This document shows positions 22,601 through 24,749 of a DNA stretch of 24,749 nucleotides, in pieces (positions within the stretch are counted from its first letter, which is position 1; each line of letters starts with the position of its first letter). Where the stretch lies: positions 1 through 24,749 of the forward strand of contig CAJUBM010000031.1 in the NCBI GenBank assembly GCA_910584735.1, read 5' to 3'. The notes beneath the pieces are model-generated. The model had not been told where the DNA came from and searched no databases. It was given only the letters and a program-made list of their open reading frames with translations. This DNA comes from an uncultured Muribaculaceae bacterium. GTDB taxonomy: Bacteria > Bacteroidota > Bacteroidia > Bacteroidales > Muribaculaceae. Both the position numbers and the translations under genes were made by a program.

Positions 22601-24171
22601 ATGATGGGATTGGAGGGGGTGGGGGGTGTTATGGTGCCGTCAAGTGAGGCTGCCACGGTGTAGTAGTAGCGTGTTCGTGTCGGAGGCTCTGGCAGAGTCT
22701 CTGTCATAGAATTGACGGTTACGGTGGTGACGGTGGCATCGGGATGGCGGGTCACCACGTAGGTGAGGTTTGCAGGATTCATATATCCGCCATGCACAGC
22801 TTTTGCCGCATCCCAGGAAAGTGTGAATTTCCCGTCTGAATACGCGAGTTTCACATTCTCTACCGGCATCGGGGTGTCGTTCCCGATGAATAGGCGTGTG
22901 CGCCCAGTCTCCCCGTTCCCTGCTGCATTTGAGCATGTCACGGCGATGGAATAATCACCCGATGTCTCAACCGATACAGGGATGGACTCGTTCTTGTTCG
23001 GTGTGGTGGTGCCTGTAGCTCTCACCTTTCCGTTTGCCTTTATGGTGTAGTTGAGTGTGCCTGTCAGCGTTGTGCCTTCGTAGGTTTTTGTTGGCGCGGT
23101 GAAAGATACAGTCCCGTTCAGGGCGCCGTTGGGGAATGTTGCCGTTACAGATGTCGGGGCGGCCGGAGAGTCGGAGTGCGGTGCGGCTTCCGGGAAGTAC
23201 ATGCCGGCTACGGCCTCTTCGTCAAGGAAGGAGTAGACCCTTTTAGCAACGGCGTTTGTCGGGTTTATCTCGTACATCCCGTGCAGGTTGTCGGTATTGA
23301 GGGCGTAATATATCTTTCCCGACACAGGCTCATAGGCAGCCGAGGTCATATATTGGTCGGCAAGCCCGGTTTCGCCGATGGTGGATGCATCACCGGTAGC
23401 CTTGTCGATTCTACAGAGAGTGCCTTTTGAATTTATTGCGTATATGTCGCCGTCGTCACTTATCGCTATGCCGGTGAAGGAGTGGTCTGACGACTGTCCG
23501 TAATTCTTAATCATACGCACCTCTCCAGTCTCTATGTCGAAGGTGCCGAAATAGTAGTATCCGTTGGTGCCTCTTTTCACGAAACACCCATACACCTGGT
23601 CGGTGGTGGGGTCGTATGCCATATCCATGGCCTTGAACTCCTCGTCGGCATCGGGTATCTCGGTATAGGTCCAGGTTTCGGTGTCGAAAATGTGGAATTT
23701 CATGGACATAACCACATATCCCCCGTTCGGAGCGTTCACTTCCTCGGCGGTGGCGACGAAATATTTGCCGTTGGCGTAGACTGCACCTGCGTTGCCGCAT
23801 ATAAGCTGGTTCTTGGCAACGGACGGGAAATTATAATATGTGCCGCTAACGGTGGGGAAGGAGTATATGCCGTAAACCGGGGTGTCATAATCCCAGTCCC
23901 CCTTGTACCACATGTTTGCGAAGGCACGTATCTCGCTACCATTTGAGGTCACGGATTGTAACCCTTTGGGGGCGGAATCCCTTTTGCGTGGAATGTTCCA
24001 AGTATCTCCCTCTTCTATGTTTTGGTTAATCTCCGCGTGGATGGGATGTCTGTTCCCGTTTTTGTTGACGCGTGACGGAATCGGGTCAAAAACTATGGGC
24101 GTTTCTGCCTGACTGCTGAGTGTGAGAACCGTTGTTGTCAAAAAAAAGACGCCTCTCAGGTGCTTCTTCAT
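19630..24171 (-). CDS. Large secreted multidomain protein with Fn3-like, cleaved-adhesin-like and Por-type C-terminal domains
   Basis: The 1513-residue protein has a signal peptide (about 1-21, ending SSQA). Residues 80-330 look like a beta-propeller, with repeated blades such as GTFDIETGEVRMI and TLCRIDKATG. Fn3-like modules lie at about 335-430, 433-527, 685-780, 785-885 and 1378-1440. Jelly-roll modules of the cleaved-adhesin type lie at about 530-678, 890-1045 and 1185-1375 (DDWLISPLL near 1280). A CARDB-like module is at about 1048-1150. The last 65 residues (VEIEG-type strand, then VALPDGRIIYSG and PVASGTYLVR) resemble a type IX secretion sorting domain, which would place the protein outside the cell or on its surface. 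No protease or glycosidase motif is visible. Binding or adhesion is the likely job. Confidence 0.87.
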   Translation of the reverse strand: MKKHLRGVFFLTTTVLTLSSQAETPIVFDPIPSRVNKNGNRHPIHAEINQNIEEGDTWNIPRKRDSAPKGLQSVTSNGSEIRAFANMWYKGDWDYDTPVYGIYSFPTVSGTYYNFPSVAKNQLICGNAGAVYANGKYFVATAEEVNAPNGGYVVMSMKFHIFDTETWTYTEIPDADEEFKAMDMAYDPTTDQVYGCFVKRGTNGYYYFGTFDIETGEVRMIKNYGQSSDHSFTGIAISDDGDIYAINSKGTLCRIDKATGDASTIGETGLADQYMTSAAYEPVSGKIYYALNTDNLHGMYEINPTNAVAKRVYSFLDEEAVAGMYFPEAAPHSDSPAAPTSVTATFPNGALNGTVSFTAPTKTYEGTTLTGTLNYTIKANGKVRATGTTTPNKNESIPVSVETSGDYSIAVTCSNAAGNGETGRTRLFIGNDTPMPVENVKLAYSDGKFTLSWDAAKAVHGGYMNPANLTYVVTRHPDATVTTVTVNSMTETLPEPPTRTRYYYTVAASLDGTITPPTPSNPIMVGTYKAPCTMTFDSADDMDDFVMVDGDKDGKTWVWDSGQMHSSICLTSNANDYMILPPVYLTRGMSYRVAIDAKATRSPLKVYPERIALWAGNTPTAEGMSVRILNPTDITSDQYSTLTCDFTPDKDGAYYFAVQSCSDIDSYYLWVDNFSVSEPVRSHVPNPVKGLTALAGENGALTAQLSFTLPTTDMTGAALASISKVEIFRNNALLETISGAPGEKITYTDTKAPNGIVTYGVAVTSDNGTSLRESTEVYIGVHRPVAVTNIRAVNGSDNGEIILKWDAPATDIEGIQMPEGSVTYRVTRYDRTVTEIADAHTATILTDRAAEADTPQEFVQYSVTAINIAGESDAEYSNTTTYGKLIPAPVNESFAEGYATLEFVVERADDNASWTVTNPSSNPGIEDQDDDGGLLRFVGVTTGDRASFISGNFSVDNLAEPALVFYFLYPKGTDRGIEATLYWENDGELRQNTVEARPQPGLEGWQRCIVPISPEASKVQFVLTGENFGEYATTIFIDNISILDLPTPNMTMNRFTAPKVVEAGQPFPLTAYIENSGAHTAEATVDLYLNGEVVDSRSMSLDMSEHAAVTFNQTLGVVNPKEMVYHAEVTTEGDRVASDNRSASVSVGVHQNIYPAPQNASARTENGHAAIRWNEPDLGPATPVRITDDVEGYVPFSIGMEGTEIAADYLGQWTTTDADGLYTLGVGHGSVAIPNATVPKAFMAFNAPAGNLTGSAWECHSGTTMFVAFSAIADYGDHNDDWLISPLLTGEAQEIKFFARSATDLYGLESMEILYSTSGTATSDFKLIEADTQVPVEWKEYTAQLPAGTRYFAIRCVSANLFALCVDDISFIPAGFRGMGVELSGYNLYRDGIRLNTSPITATEYTDRTLPPGSKPTYHVTALYNVGESRPSNDATLDQSGLNSTETSANISVRASQGHLVIEGAIGVDVTVALPDGRIIYSGTPSDSPLLLPVASGTYLVRAASATFKVAVR

Positions 24172-24273
24172 CGTGATTTAATATATTAAGGTGTATTTTG
24201 TATCTGAGGAGATTTATATACGCAACATATAAAGGCTGGGGTATAGTTTGCCGTATATAATGGCAGTACATGG

Positions 24274-24303
24274 CAAAATTACGCAAATATTCCTAAAACA
24301 CAA
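24274..24303 (-). promoter_or_regulatory. Promoter of the large secreted-protein gene
   Basis: On the minus strand TTG (24303-24301) precedes TAATTTTG (24281-24274) at the usual spacing. The predicted leader to the ATG at 24171 is about 97 bases. Confidence 0.65.
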
Positions 24304-24585
24304 CCTTTATGCCGTGTTTTATGCGGTATTTATTCAAAAATTATGCGATATTACGGTGTTGTCGTATCGGTTGGTTTATTGTTCTTAGATGGATTGTCGG
24401 AATGTGTCTTTCTATGCGTTGTTCGGACGTCTATAGTTTGATTGCTGACATGAATTCTATGCAAGTAATTTTTTTTTATGTTGATGGGTGATTTTTATAA
24501 AACTGTAATTTGCTAATAACCAAGAAATAATATAATCTGGATAAACATTGTGTGAAATTTTTCTCAAAAAAAAGTCCGGAAAAAG

Positions 24586-24617
24586 TTTGGCGGAACCGTC
24601 AGAAGTGCGTAACTTTG
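24586..24617 (+). promoter_or_regulatory. Tandem strong promoter 1, facing off the right edge
   Basis: TTTGG (24586-24590) and TAACTTTG (24610-24617) are exactly 24 bases apart, preceded by an A8 tract that may act as an UP element. The stretch 24304-24585 in front of it holds no gene that I can support. The transcript it starts contains a hairpin CGCCGGG/CCCGGCG (24645-24651 with 24672-24678). Confidence 0.85.
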
Positions 24618-24712
24618 CAGCCGCAAAAGGGGACGGAGACGCCCCGCCGGGAAGGCCCTGAGGGTACAACGCCCGGCGCCGCGAAAAGGTTCGAAAAAAA
24701 ATCGCCGAAAGA

Positions 24713-24744
24713 TTTGGCGGATTCGAAAAACCTCCGTAACTTTG
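24713..24744 (+). promoter_or_regulatory. Tandem strong promoter 2, facing off the right edge
   Basis: TTTGG (24713-24717) and TAACTTTG (24737-24744) have the same 24-base spacing as promoter 1, again after an A8 tract, 127 bases further on. Duplicated promoters of this kind are typical in front of rRNA operons in Bacteroidales. The driven gene lies beyond the window. Confidence 0.85.
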
Positions 24745-24749
24745 CAAAG

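Noticed and set aside
24309..24491. A 60-residue plus-strand frame in the right-hand intergenic region
   Set aside because: It has many rare-looking Cys, Arg and Met residues, no promoter in front and no family resemblance; likely chance.
24457..24747. A 96-residue minus-strand frame at the right edge
   Set aside because: It runs through the tandem promoters and their leader, and its sequence looks like translated non-coding DNA.
1..24749. Possible circular molecule because the window starts and ends with GCAAAG
   Set aside because: A six-base match is expected by chance and arises from the common promoter word CTTTGC. The content is chromosomal, with no replication genes.

Overview
The window reads as a chromosomal piece of a gut Bacteroidales bacterium, most likely of the Muribaculaceae type. 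The evidence is Bacteroidota-style promoters (TAnnTTTG -7 boxes with a TTTG or TTG -33 box 22 to 24 bases upstream), few Shine-Dalgarno signals, a Bacteroidota LptD, a DUF4954 protein, a DUF4369-like lipoprotein and a large secreted protein with a Por-type C-terminus. The family assignment rests on recall of these families, not on a search.

Bases 1 to 7.6 kb, + strand. This holds a membrane-embedded GT-C-like protein cut or frame-broken at the left edge, a hotdog acyl-ACP thioesterase split by a frame break at a G7 run, greA behind a long structured leader, a HIT-family protein, a thioredoxin-fold lipoprotein that has lost its CxxC, and three consecutive GT2 glycosyltransferases. A perfect bidirectional terminator closes the run.

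Bases 7.6 to 14.5 kb, - strand. A tRNA-Gln(UUG) has its own promoter. Upstream of it lies an apparent operon running aminotransferase, then tyrS, then lptD. Before that comes a flippase-like UPF0104 membrane protein whose -7 box almost touches its ATG.

Bases 14.5 to 19.5 kb. An 8-stranded OmpX-like barrel (+) is followed by a 161-bp element with long terminal inverted repeats flanked by TA (MITE-like or paired REP-like). Then come an AraC-type regulator (+), a small Asn/Gln/Tyr-rich DUF4190-like membrane protein (+), and on the - strand rfbC coupled by an ATGA overlap to a DUF4954 protein.

Bases 19.6 to 24.7 kb. One 1513-residue secreted multidomain protein (-) is followed by tandem, equally spaced strong promoters that fire off the right edge. 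They look like the promoter region of an rRNA (or other stable RNA) operon.

The common theme is the cell envelope: glycosyltransferases, LptD, a flippase-like protein, RmlC, barrel, lipoprotein and adhesin. Housekeeping genes (greA, tyrS, tRNA-Gln) are interspersed. I found no CRISPR array, no transposase or integrase, and no clear defence system. The most unusual items are the TA-flanked inverted-repeat element, a pair of related 3' hairpins whose wobble pairs fit only the sense strand, two promoters placed almost on the start codon, a greA leader with a terminator-like hairpin, and a tRNA-Gln anticodon arm complementary to its own terminator.
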